This document shows, piece after piece, positions 18,301-25,194 of a DNA stretch of 64,000 nt. Within the stretch, counting starts at the first letter, position 1, and the number at the start of each line of letters is the position of its first letter. The DNA is taken from assembly GCF_900091525.1 (NCBI RefSeq), contig NZ_FMCU01000002.1, positions 702,268 to 766,267 on the forward strand, given 5' to 3'. Below the pieces are notes generated by a model. That model worked only from the letters and a program-made list of their open reading frames with translations, made no database searches and had not been told where the DNA came from. The translations under genes and the position numbers were made by a program. Origin of the DNA: Micromonospora matsumotoense (GTDB taxonomy: Bacteria > Actinomycetota > Actinomycetes > Mycobacteriales > Micromonosporaceae).

Positions 18301-18822
18301 GTGAGCATGAACGGGAACTGGATGCGGGTCAGTCCGGCCGAGTTGGCCCGCGCGAAAGACGATCTGGACTGGGCATACGACCTCGTGCGCGCCGCCATGG
18401 ACGGCGAGGACGATCGCGTTGGCGGCACCGGCAAGGCGTGGCATGCCTTCGATTTCCTCCTCGACCGACGCGGCATCGAGCTGCCGATCGTGGTCGGTGC
18501 GGAGGCGATCGTCGAGACGCCGGAAGCGGACCCCGATGACGACGAGTACGTCGAGGACCTGGCGCACGACTGGGGGTACGGGTCACCCCGCTATCTCACG
18601 GCGGAGCAGGTCGCGGCGGCCAACGCGCTGCTGGGTGCGCTCACCGAACAGGACCTCAGTCGCGGCGTCGACCAGGCAGAGCTCGAGCGCGCCGACATCT
18701 ATCCGATGGTCTGGGACAGGCCGGACCAGCTGTCGTGGGTGACCCACCACCTCCCCTACGCACAGCGGTTCTTCGCGGCGGCCGCCACGGACGGCGACGC
18801 CGTCATCTGCTGGCTCGACTGA
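18301..18822 (+). CDS. DUF1877 (YfbM-like) family protein
   Basis: 173 residues. The N-terminal pattern MRVSPAELARAKDD, the central KAWHAFDFLLD, and late FAAAATDGDAVICWLD resemble DUF1877/YfbM, a family of unknown function often found in accessory regions. GTG at 18301 is used here; ATG at 18307 is an alternative. It is convergent with the regulator gene at 18803, overlapping it by 20 bases. Confidence 0.7.
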   Translation: MSMNGNWMRVSPAELARAKDDLDWAYDLVRAAMDGEDDRVGGTGKAWHAFDFLLDRRGIELPIVVGAEAIVETPEADPDDDEYVEDLAHDWGYGSPRYLTAEQVAAANALLGALTEQDLSRGVDQAELERADIYPMVWDRPDQLSWVTHHLPYAQRFFAAAATDGDAVICWLD

Positions 18823-19708
18823 CCCACTCAGCTTGGTGGACCTCCTCGATAATTTTGGTGATGAGTCGTCGGGACTGCTCTTCGTCGAGGGCGAGGGTGT
18901 CGAGGCTGGCCCAGATCTTCTCGTAGGCGGCCAACTCCGCCGGACGGTCGAGGTAGAGCGCACCGGTCAACGACTCCCGGTAGACGACCGGGGGTTCGGA
19001 TTCGATGCGGCTGCCGGGCGGGAAGTCCAGCAGCACGAACGCTCCGGCGATGGCACCGACGTGCAGCCCGGCGGCGAGCGACGCCACCCGGATCGTCACG
19101 TGCGGCAGCCGTCCCACCGTCAGCAGGTGCCGGAGCTGCTCGGCCATCGTCGCCGGACCGCCGACGGCCCGCAGCAGCACTGCCTCGGAGAGCATCACGT
19201 CGAGGCGGGACGGTGGGGGCAGCCGCCGCGACAGTAGGTCCTGCCGGCGTAGCCGGGCCTCGACCAGGCAGTCCCTTTCGTCACCGGTGCCAGCCACGCG
19301 GTGCTGGCACACCTCGGTCGCGTACCCCCGGGTTTGCAGGAGGGTGGGGACCAGCGCGGTGGCGTGCTCGCGGAGCCGGCTGGCGGCGGCCTCCAGGCCG
19401 GCGTAGAGGTCGTACCAGCGGGGGATGCTGTCGCCGTAGGAGTGCCACCAGCCCTTCACCCGCGTCTCGCCGGCCAGGGCGGTCAGCGCGTCGGCCAGCG
19501 GACGCCGCGCGCCGTACAGCTCGCACATCAGCCGCACGTCGAGCTCGCGCACCGCGCCGGCACCGCTCTCGATCCGCCACATCTTCTGCCGACTCCACCG
19601 CAACGCCTCCGCCGCGCCGTCGAGGGTGATCAGCGCCTCGGTCCGCAGCTCCCGCAACTCCCGCCCGAGCTGCCGACGCGGCACCGTCGACCCCACGTCC
19701 TCAGCCAT
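18803..19708 (-). CDS. Scr1-type XRE helix-turn-helix regulator (DUF5753)
   Basis: 301 residues. Residues 10-75 are an XRE-type helix-turn-helix (LGRELRELRTEALITLDGAAEALRW is the start of the domain, with RQKMWRIESG). The rest matches the DUF5753 ligand-like domain found in actinobacterial Scr1/BldB-associated regulators: ALVPTLLQTRGYA, LRRQDLLSRR, EAVLLRAVGGPATMAEQL and VVYRESLTGALYLD. Start ATG is inside the upstream small gene (8-base overlap). Such regulators usually repress themselves and partner genes. Its partner is usually a DUF397 protein, but here the upstream small gene is not DUF397-like. Confidence 0.85.
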   Translation of the reverse strand: MAEDVGSTVPRRQLGRELRELRTEALITLDGAAEALRWSRQKMWRIESGAGAVRELDVRLMCELYGARRPLADALTALAGETRVKGWWHSYGDSIPRWYDLYAGLEAAASRLREHATALVPTLLQTRGYATEVCQHRVAGTGDERDCLVEARLRRQDLLSRRLPPPSRLDVMLSEAVLLRAVGGPATMAEQLRHLLTVGRLPHVTIRVASLAAGLHVGAIAGAFVLLDFPPGSRIESEPPVVYRESLTGALYLDRPAELAAYEKIWASLDTLALDEEQSRRLITKIIEEVHQAEWVSRASR

Positions 19709-19976
19709 CGGCGCCCTTCCCCGCACGCTGCCGACCGGTCGGCTCTGCCCGGTAACGGCCCGCGCGCTGGTTCAACCCGAGAGCCGCCCGCCGCTGCTCA
19801 GGCCGCTCATAGACGATCGCGCCGTCGCACCGCGAGGTTTCCACCCCATCGGGTACGACGCCCTCGACCGTCTCCCGCCGCCAGCACTCCGACGCGTCCC
19901 CGGCCGGCACCGCCTGCCCGGTCAGGTCGACCGCAACCCTCCCCGGCCGCAAGAACCACTTCCACCGCCTACCCAT
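19701..19976 (-). CDS. Small hypothetical protein coupled to the Scr1-type regulator
   Basis: 91 residues, ATG with TGGAGG at the right distance. The sequence starts MGRRWKWFLRPGRVAVDLTGQ and ends in a basic tail. No signal peptide and no recognised domain. It overlaps the regulator start by 8 bases, so the two are co-translated. It lies downstream of the repeat-rich control region at 20013 and is divergent from the small GntR gene. Confidence 0.55.
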   Translation of the reverse strand: MGRRWKWFLRPGRVAVDLTGQAVPAGDASECWRRETVEGVVPDGVETSRCDGAIVYERPEQRRAALGLNQRAGRYRAEPTGRQRAGKGADG

Positions 19977-20012
19977 GCCGCCTCCACTCCGCGCTTCCAT
20001 CCGTCGAGGGGA

Positions 20013-20055
20013 GTTTACAACTAAACAAGTCAAACAAGCTATAGACTTTAAACAT
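20013..20055. promoter_or_regulatory. AT-rich operator/promoter with CTTGTTT direct repeats
   Basis: An AT-rich patch in very GC-rich sequence. Read on the minus strand it contains GCTTGTTTGACTTGTTTAG, two in-phase copies of CTTGTTT ten bases apart, with TTGTAAAC next to it. Ten-base spacing places both copies on one DNA face. It lies between the divergent small GntR gene (plus) and the 19976 unit (minus), so it is a likely shared operator. Confidence 0.5.
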
Positions 20056-20100
20056 GGCATAGGTTGCACGATGTGAAGCCGGCTGTGATGGAGTCGGCCC

Positions 20101-20337
20101 ATGGTGCCGTACGTGCCGCTGTGGCGAAGGATCCGGCAGGACATCCTGGACAGGATCGACGCCGGACTCCTGAAGCCCGGCGACAAGCTACCCACGACCC
20201 GAGAGCTTGCCGATCAGTACGACACCTCAGGCGTGACCGTCAGGAAGGCCATCGAGATCCTCATCGAGGCGGGCGTCTTAGAAGGCCGCCAAGGGATCGG
20301 GGTTTTCGTCGTTGAAGGTTCGAGCCGACGCGCGTAG
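20101..20337 (+). CDS. Short GntR-family winged-helix regulator without effector domain
   Basis: 78 residues comprising only the GntR DNA-binding domain: PLWRRIRQDILDRIDAGLLKPGDKLPTTRELA, then GVTVRKAIEILIEAGVLEGRQG. The ligand domain seen in full GntR proteins is absent, and the stop follows directly after the wing. Such minimal GntR proteins are common in actinomycetes, often plasmid- or island-borne (KorSA-like). It is transcribed from the AT-rich repeat region just upstream. Confidence 0.85.
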   Translation: MVPYVPLWRRIRQDILDRIDAGLLKPGDKLPTTRELADQYDTSGVTVRKAIEILIEAGVLEGRQGIGVFVVEGSSRRA

Positions 20338-20616
20338 AGCGCAACCCGCCCTGGTGTGCAGATGCTGAGAGCCCAATGAACAGCCCGGGTCGCCCAACAT
20401 CCCGGCACTCACGGATTCATGCACTACCCTGCGGTCTACGTCGAGACCCTTGCAGAGACGCGTCGTTGAGCGCGAAGTCGGGATGCCGACGTTGACCTGC
20501 CCGACATCGCACTCAACGTCAACCAAGTCACGAGATTTGGCCATCAATACTCTTGGGCGGGCGAGTCGTCCACATCTTGTCACCTACCCCCTGTGCAAGA
20601 TCATTAGAGGCGCGCA
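20338..20616. other. Low-GC intergenic region
   Basis: About 280 bases of visibly lower GC than the surroundings, with no open frame carrying a plausible ribosome site. It marks the left end of the low-GC tract that continues through the next gene into the methylase C-terminus. Confidence 0.4.
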
Positions 20617-21087
20617 TCAACTTGCCACCTCCCACGAATCCTCTGGGGCATGGTGGTGCGATTCGCACCGCTTGAATAGATAGTAGGCAACAGTTCGCCC
20701 CTTGGTCGCAATGTTTTGCCCTGAGGCTGCGAACTTGTCACGACTTTGCTGCCCTTCTTCAACGAAGACAAAGGAGCCATTCACAAGCTCCCACCCTTCG
20801 CGGCAAACGGCGTTGAGGATTGCAACCGGGTCACTCGTCTTCTTAAGCGTGGTACTACCAACCATTGGAACAATGATCGCTTCTTGGCTCATAACATCAA
20901 TCGAATACTGAAACACGTAGTCGCCGCGTTGAAATGCCAGCCGCGCTTGCCCCTGCGGCGAAGCATAGAAGGCTTGGCGCGTCCTCGCACGTTGTTCTTC
21001 ACGCCTTCTAGCTTCCGCTTCGCGCTGCTGCCTCTCCTTCCGAGCCGCCTCTTCAGCAACCTGCTCGGGAGATTTACGCTGAAACAT
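20617..21087 (-). CDS. Hypothetical protein with charged coiled-coil N-terminus
   Basis: 156 residues. Residues 1-40 are a charged coiled coil (AEEAARKERQQREAEARRREE). The remaining domain has YVFQYSIDVMSQEAIIVPM and AILNAVCREGWELVNGSFVFVEEG, resembling the small alpha/beta 'CREGWELV' domain (DUF4177-like) in other actinobacterial proteins. Base composition is low in GC. It follows the methylase gene at 21151 by 63 bases on the same strand and may be its last co-transcribed gene. Function unknown. Confidence 0.65.
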   Translation of the reverse strand: MFQRKSPEQVAEEAARKERQQREAEARRREEQRARTRQAFYASPQGQARLAFQRGDYVFQYSIDVMSQEAIIVPMVGSTTLKKTSDPVAILNAVCREGWELVNGSFVFVEEGQQSRDKFAASGQNIATKGRTVAYYLFKRCESHHHAPEDSWEVAS

Positions 21088-21150
21088 TGAGTGCCCTCCT
21101 TAGCACATGACGCAACGAAGAGGATATTCCCTTGCAGTTCTTTTGTTACG

Positions 21151-24100
21151 TCAGTAATCCTTCAACACGCTGGCAAGGTCCGTGTGGCGCGGCCCGAATC
21201 CGGGGGCCGGCGTGAGCGTCGAGGTATAGCTCTTCCCCTCGACGAGCGGGTTACTTAGACTGACGCCAGCATCAGCCATGCGATCGTACTCGATAAGAAC
21301 CAACTCCTTGGTGCGATAGGTTCCGCACTTAACTTCGTCCTTGCGCTTGACGATGGGGAAGGCTTCCATGATGTAATTGACATCGTCCCGCGAAATGCCG
21401 TACAGATGGAAATACAAAGCATCGAGTTCGGCACGCATTACCCTCCGTCTCTGTTCGTTCCAGACAAACGGACTACCTGTGTCACCGATGCCGGAGGCAA
21501 ACGACGTCATGTCATATGCCGTGTACGTGAGTTCAAGAACGCGCGCTTCAATAAACTCACGGTGGACTGAAGCCACCGCTGGATCGATGACTGGAAGCTG
21601 CTTGACGTAAGTAAACCGCAGATGCAGGCCAGCAACCTTCTGCCGCGCGAGGTAATCGAAGGCGAAGGAATTGAAGTTGCTGACCAGCAGGTGGCTGTCT
21701 TTGCAGATCATGACAGGCAGGGTATCCCCAGCAGCTACGCGAGGCACCATTGATGCAATAACTGTTCGTTCATTGGTGGGGCTGGTAACATCACAGAAGG
21801 CCGCAAGCCATCGGGAATTTCCAATACGCTTGACCACCTCGTGCTCCGAAACCCAAGACATCGGGATTGCCATCCGGTTCGGGTCCTCATGCTCTGCCGG
21901 ACTGAGATAACTCGGCTGGTTCTGTCGAACAGCAGCGGTATCGCTCTTTTTGACATCGGCCGCTCGATGATCGTACGACCCAACCATCTTTGCCTCATAA
22001 AGCGGGAGATGTGTTGCGCTACGGGAAACGTAGTTATTGCCGCGCAGCGTTGCGCCAGCGAGGCGAAGAGATTCGGCATCCGCAAAGATCTCAGACACGG
22101 AACTCATCATGAACATCAGCTGCAACTTGACACCCCATGGATTCCCTCCTGCCCCAGCAGAAGCTGCATCCCGGATGAAGATTGGCGTCTTACGGTAGAC
22201 CCCAAGATTGATCTCCGCATCACGACGTGAGCGGAAGATCGGGCATGTTCCGCTGTTTGGGTTGAGGAGACCGATCTCATCTCGGGTGAGGGTAAAAACC
22301 CTGTCAGCATCGCCAAGTTCAGCCGGATCACGCAGAAAGAAGGCAAATTTTGCGGCCGAGCCACCGCGAGCAAGGGATAGTACAGCAAATTTCATACCTG
22401 AATGAACGGCAGGGAACAGTCCGTCCCGATTCTCGAAATCATAGAAAGCTGAAATCGATTCACTGATCACTAGATCGTTGAAGAAGTGCTGATTGAAAGA
22501 ATCTGTCGCGATCCCCGAAGGCACAACTTGCCCTGAGTGCCCACTCGGCTTAGTAATCGATCGAATATGCTCAGCAAATAGTGAATACGTGTTCAGGCGG
22601 CCATAAGCAGTCAGAGGAAATCGCGCTGAGGAGTGTACGAAATGCTTGAAACCATCGTTCTTCCGCTTTTCGTCAACGAAGGCCGCGAAGAGCTCCGGAT
22701 CTTCCCCCTCAAGCTTCCGAATCATCCGATTTCGAGCCGCCAGGTTAAGTGCCTCAGCGATGTCCGAACGACGTATGGCAAAGAACTCTCTACCATCAAC
22801 TTGGACTTGATCCCACGGCGGATTGCCAAGTAGACAATCGAAACCACAGGCCCAGCCAGTCACCGGATCGGTGGCTCCGCCAGACTGTGACACTTTGAAG
22901 ATCTCCGGGAACTCCAAGTGCCAGTGGAAGAATCGGTACTGCTCCCGCAGACGCACGATCTCGTGATGGGTCGCCTGCGAGGCGGCGGCAGCTTCCGGAT
23001 TCTCCAAGGCACGGAGAACCTTGTACGTGACGGCGGTTGGAGCATCTGCCGTCTTCCGCCACATGAACGCCGCACACCAGGCGTCCGCGACGTGCAGGGC
23101 GCGCACATATTCGGCAGACTTCTCCCAGGCCCGGTAGGCGGACTCCTGCTGACGCACGTCGCCGAGGTCGTCGGATGGTGCGTCCGCGATGCGGCGCAGC
23201 CCTTGCGCGAAAGCGGTGTTGGCGACCTTGGTCCCTTGGTCCAGGTCGAACAGACTGCCCTGCCCCACCCGTTCCTTGGCGTTCTGCTTTTCCAGGTTCT
23301 TGGCGTGCTTCTTGTCGTCGCCCTCGATGGGCTTGAACGCCTCGTCGGGGATGCCGCGCTTGAGCAGTGCGGGAGTAGCTCCGATCAGCGCGTTGCCGTG
23401 CTTGATGTGGGCGTCGAGGAAGCTCAGCGGCTTGCCCGGTTCGAGGGCTTCCAGCCACAGCGACACCTTGGCCAACTCGACGGCCATCGGGTTGAGGTCG
23501 ACGCCGTAGATGCAGCGGGCGATGACCTCGTGCAAAGCGGTGCGGACCGCGTCGAGGGTGGGTTCGGGGTTGCGTTCGCGTACTGCCGCGACCCGCTTGC
23601 CGATCCGGCGGGCCGCCGCGACCAGGAAGTGGCCGGAGCCGCAGGCCGGGTCACAGACGGTGAGTGACAGCAGTTCGTTGACGATCGTGTCGGACGGGTC
23701 GGGTTGGCCAGCGGCGGTGGCCGCTACCTCGCCGCGCTTGACCGCGTCGTCGATCACCGGGTCGAGCGCCGAGTCCAGCAGGCATTCGATCAGCGACGAC
23801 GGGGTGTAGTAGGAGCCAGTCGTCTTGCGGGTGTTACCGGGAAGTTCGACCAGCTCGAAGCTGCGGTCGACCGCGCTGTGCCTGGGCACCAGTTCCAACA
23901 GGGATTCGTAGATCGAGCCCAGCTCCTCGGCGTCCAGGTGCCGGTAGTCGACCGACCGCCAGCGCCGCGAGCCGGTGTCGCGCACCTGGCACAGGTGGCG
24001 TACGGCGGTCAGCAGGTATTCGTTGGCCAGCGACAGGCCGCGCAACGGGGCGTCCGCCGCCCGGTCGTCGAAGATGCCGCCGAGGCCGGGCAGGCCGATT

Positions 24101-25194
24101 TCGGGGCGACCGTGCACGTCGCCCAGACCGTCGAGGACGATCCGCAGCGCCTGGTAGAGGTCGGCGTGGGCGGTGCCCCGGCGGCGTCGGGAGTGGGCGC
24201 GCAGCCGTGCCGAGGAGAAGTACCGTTCGTACCGCTCGCGGGTTTCCTCGCTGGTGCCCGGCGGGTGCAGGGCGTCGCGGTCCTCGGCGACGAAGAGGAA
24301 CAACAGCCGGTAGACCAGGCGCAGCAGGGCGTTGTGGAACTCCTGGACATCGAGGTCCTCGCGCAGCCGCTGGTTGTCGGGGTAGCGCAGGAATCCGGTG
24401 CCGAGGGTGGTGATCGCCTCCTGGACGCCCCTGCGGAGCTGTTCCAGGGCGCGTACGCCGGAGGTGATCGCTTCCGCGCGCCACTTCTCCAGCCAGCAGG
24501 TCGACGGGGCGGCCCCCTCTTCCACCGCGAAGCGGGAGACGTGCAGCAGCCGGTAGAGCAGCACGAATTCGCTGAACAGCTCGCCGTCAAAGATGGCCTC
24601 CAGGTCGAATTCGACGTAGGCGGCGGTGGCCAGGGCGTTGGAGTCACGCAGCAGCCGCAGTTGCCGGCCGTTGGTGAGCACCCCCCACAGGTGGACGTCG
24701 GAGCGGTTCAGGCACTCCTGCACCAGCGACTGCGGCGGGACGGTGCCGCCGCCGGCCGGGCGCTTGTCGAGGGTGGCGTTCCAGGGGGCCAGGTGGATCG
24801 GGACGTGCTGCCAGCGGTGGCTGATCGGGAAGGTCTTGCCGCCGTCGTCGGAGGTGATGCCGGTGGCCCCGATGGGGGTGAGCGCACCGAAGCCGAACGC
24901 GTCGAACAGTGGTGCCAGCCACTGGGTGACGGCCCGGCCGGTCGGGTCGGCGGGAGTGTCGGCCTCCGGGGCGGCGGGCAGTGTGCCACGCAGGTCCTTC
25001 CACACCGACTTGAGCCATTCCCAGTGCCGTTCGGCGTCGTCGCGCACCGACCGCGCGCCCACCACCCGGTAGTCGGCCGGCTTGGTGCCGGTGACGTCCT
25101 TACCCTCGGCGATCCGCACCAGCATGTCGGCGGGCAGCAACCCACCAATCGTGTGTACGGCGGTGAAGACCTGGTTGCGGGCGGTGGCAGACAT
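21151..25194 (-). CDS. Eco57I-like N6-adenine DNA methyltransferase (DrmMI/PglX-like)
   Basis: 1347 residues. Residues 1-480 are a helical N-terminal region. SAM motif I CDPACGSGHFL lies near residue 513 and motif IV NPPW (GNPPWDQVQV) near residue 791, both intact, identifying gamma-type N6-adenine methylation. The C-terminal third should hold the target-recognition domain. ATG overlaps the helicase stop by one base (TGATG). Size and partners (SNF2-like helicase and helicase-DUF1998 protein) fit the methylase of class I DISARM (DrmMI); BREX PglX is similar, but no pglZ or brxC is present. GC content drops sharply at about 22.86 kb, inside the gene, so the TRD-containing part looks like acquired DNA. 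Confidence 0.85.
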   Translation of the reverse strand: MSATARNQVFTAVHTIGGLLPADMLVRIAEGKDVTGTKPADYRVVGARSVRDDAERHWEWLKSVWKDLRGTLPAAPEADTPADPTGRAVTQWLAPLFDAFGFGALTPIGATGITSDDGGKTFPISHRWQHVPIHLAPWNATLDKRPAGGGTVPPQSLVQECLNRSDVHLWGVLTNGRQLRLLRDSNALATAAYVEFDLEAIFDGELFSEFVLLYRLLHVSRFAVEEGAAPSTCWLEKWRAEAITSGVRALEQLRRGVQEAITTLGTGFLRYPDNQRLREDLDVQEFHNALLRLVYRLLFLFVAEDRDALHPPGTSEETRERYERYFSSARLRAHSRRRRGTAHADLYQALRIVLDGLGDVHGRPEIGLPGLGGIFDDRAADAPLRGLSLANEYLLTAVRHLCQVRDTGSRRWRSVDYRHLDAEELGSIYESLLELVPRHSAVDRSFELVELPGNTRKTTGSYYTPSSLIECLLDSALDPVIDDAVKRGEVAATAAGQPDPSDTIVNELLSLTVCDPACGSGHFLVAAARRIGKRVAAVRERNPEPTLDAVRTALHEVIARCIYGVDLNPMAVELAKVSLWLEALEPGKPLSFLDAHIKHGNALIGATPALLKRGIPDEAFKPIEGDDKKHAKNLEKQNAKERVGQGSLFDLDQGTKVANTAFAQGLRRIADAPSDDLGDVRQQESAYRAWEKSAEYVRALHVADAWCAAFMWRKTADAPTAVTYKVLRALENPEAAAASQATHHEIVRLREQYRFFHWHLEFPEIFKVSQSGGATDPVTGWACGFDCLLGNPPWDQVQVDGREFFAIRRSDIAEALNLAARNRMIRKLEGEDPELFAAFVDEKRKNDGFKHFVHSSARFPLTAYGRLNTYSLFAEHIRSITKPSGHSGQVVPSGIATDSFNQHFFNDLVISESISAFYDFENRDGLFPAVHSGMKFAVLSLARGGSAAKFAFFLRDPAELGDADRVFTLTRDEIGLLNPNSGTCPIFRSRRDAEINLGVYRKTPIFIRDAASAGAGGNPWGVKLQLMFMMSSVSEIFADAESLRLAGATLRGNNYVSRSATHLPLYEAKMVGSYDHRAADVKKSDTAAVRQNQPSYLSPAEHEDPNRMAIPMSWVSEHEVVKRIGNSRWLAAFCDVTSPTNERTVIASMVPRVAAGDTLPVMICKDSHLLVSNFNSFAFDYLARQKVAGLHLRFTYVKQLPVIDPAVASVHREFIEARVLELTYTAYDMTSFASGIGDTGSPFVWNEQRRRVMRAELDALYFHLYGISRDDVNYIMEAFPIVKRKDEVKCGTYRTKELVLIEYDRMADAGVSLSNPLVEGKSYTSTLTPAPGFGPRHTDLASVLKDY

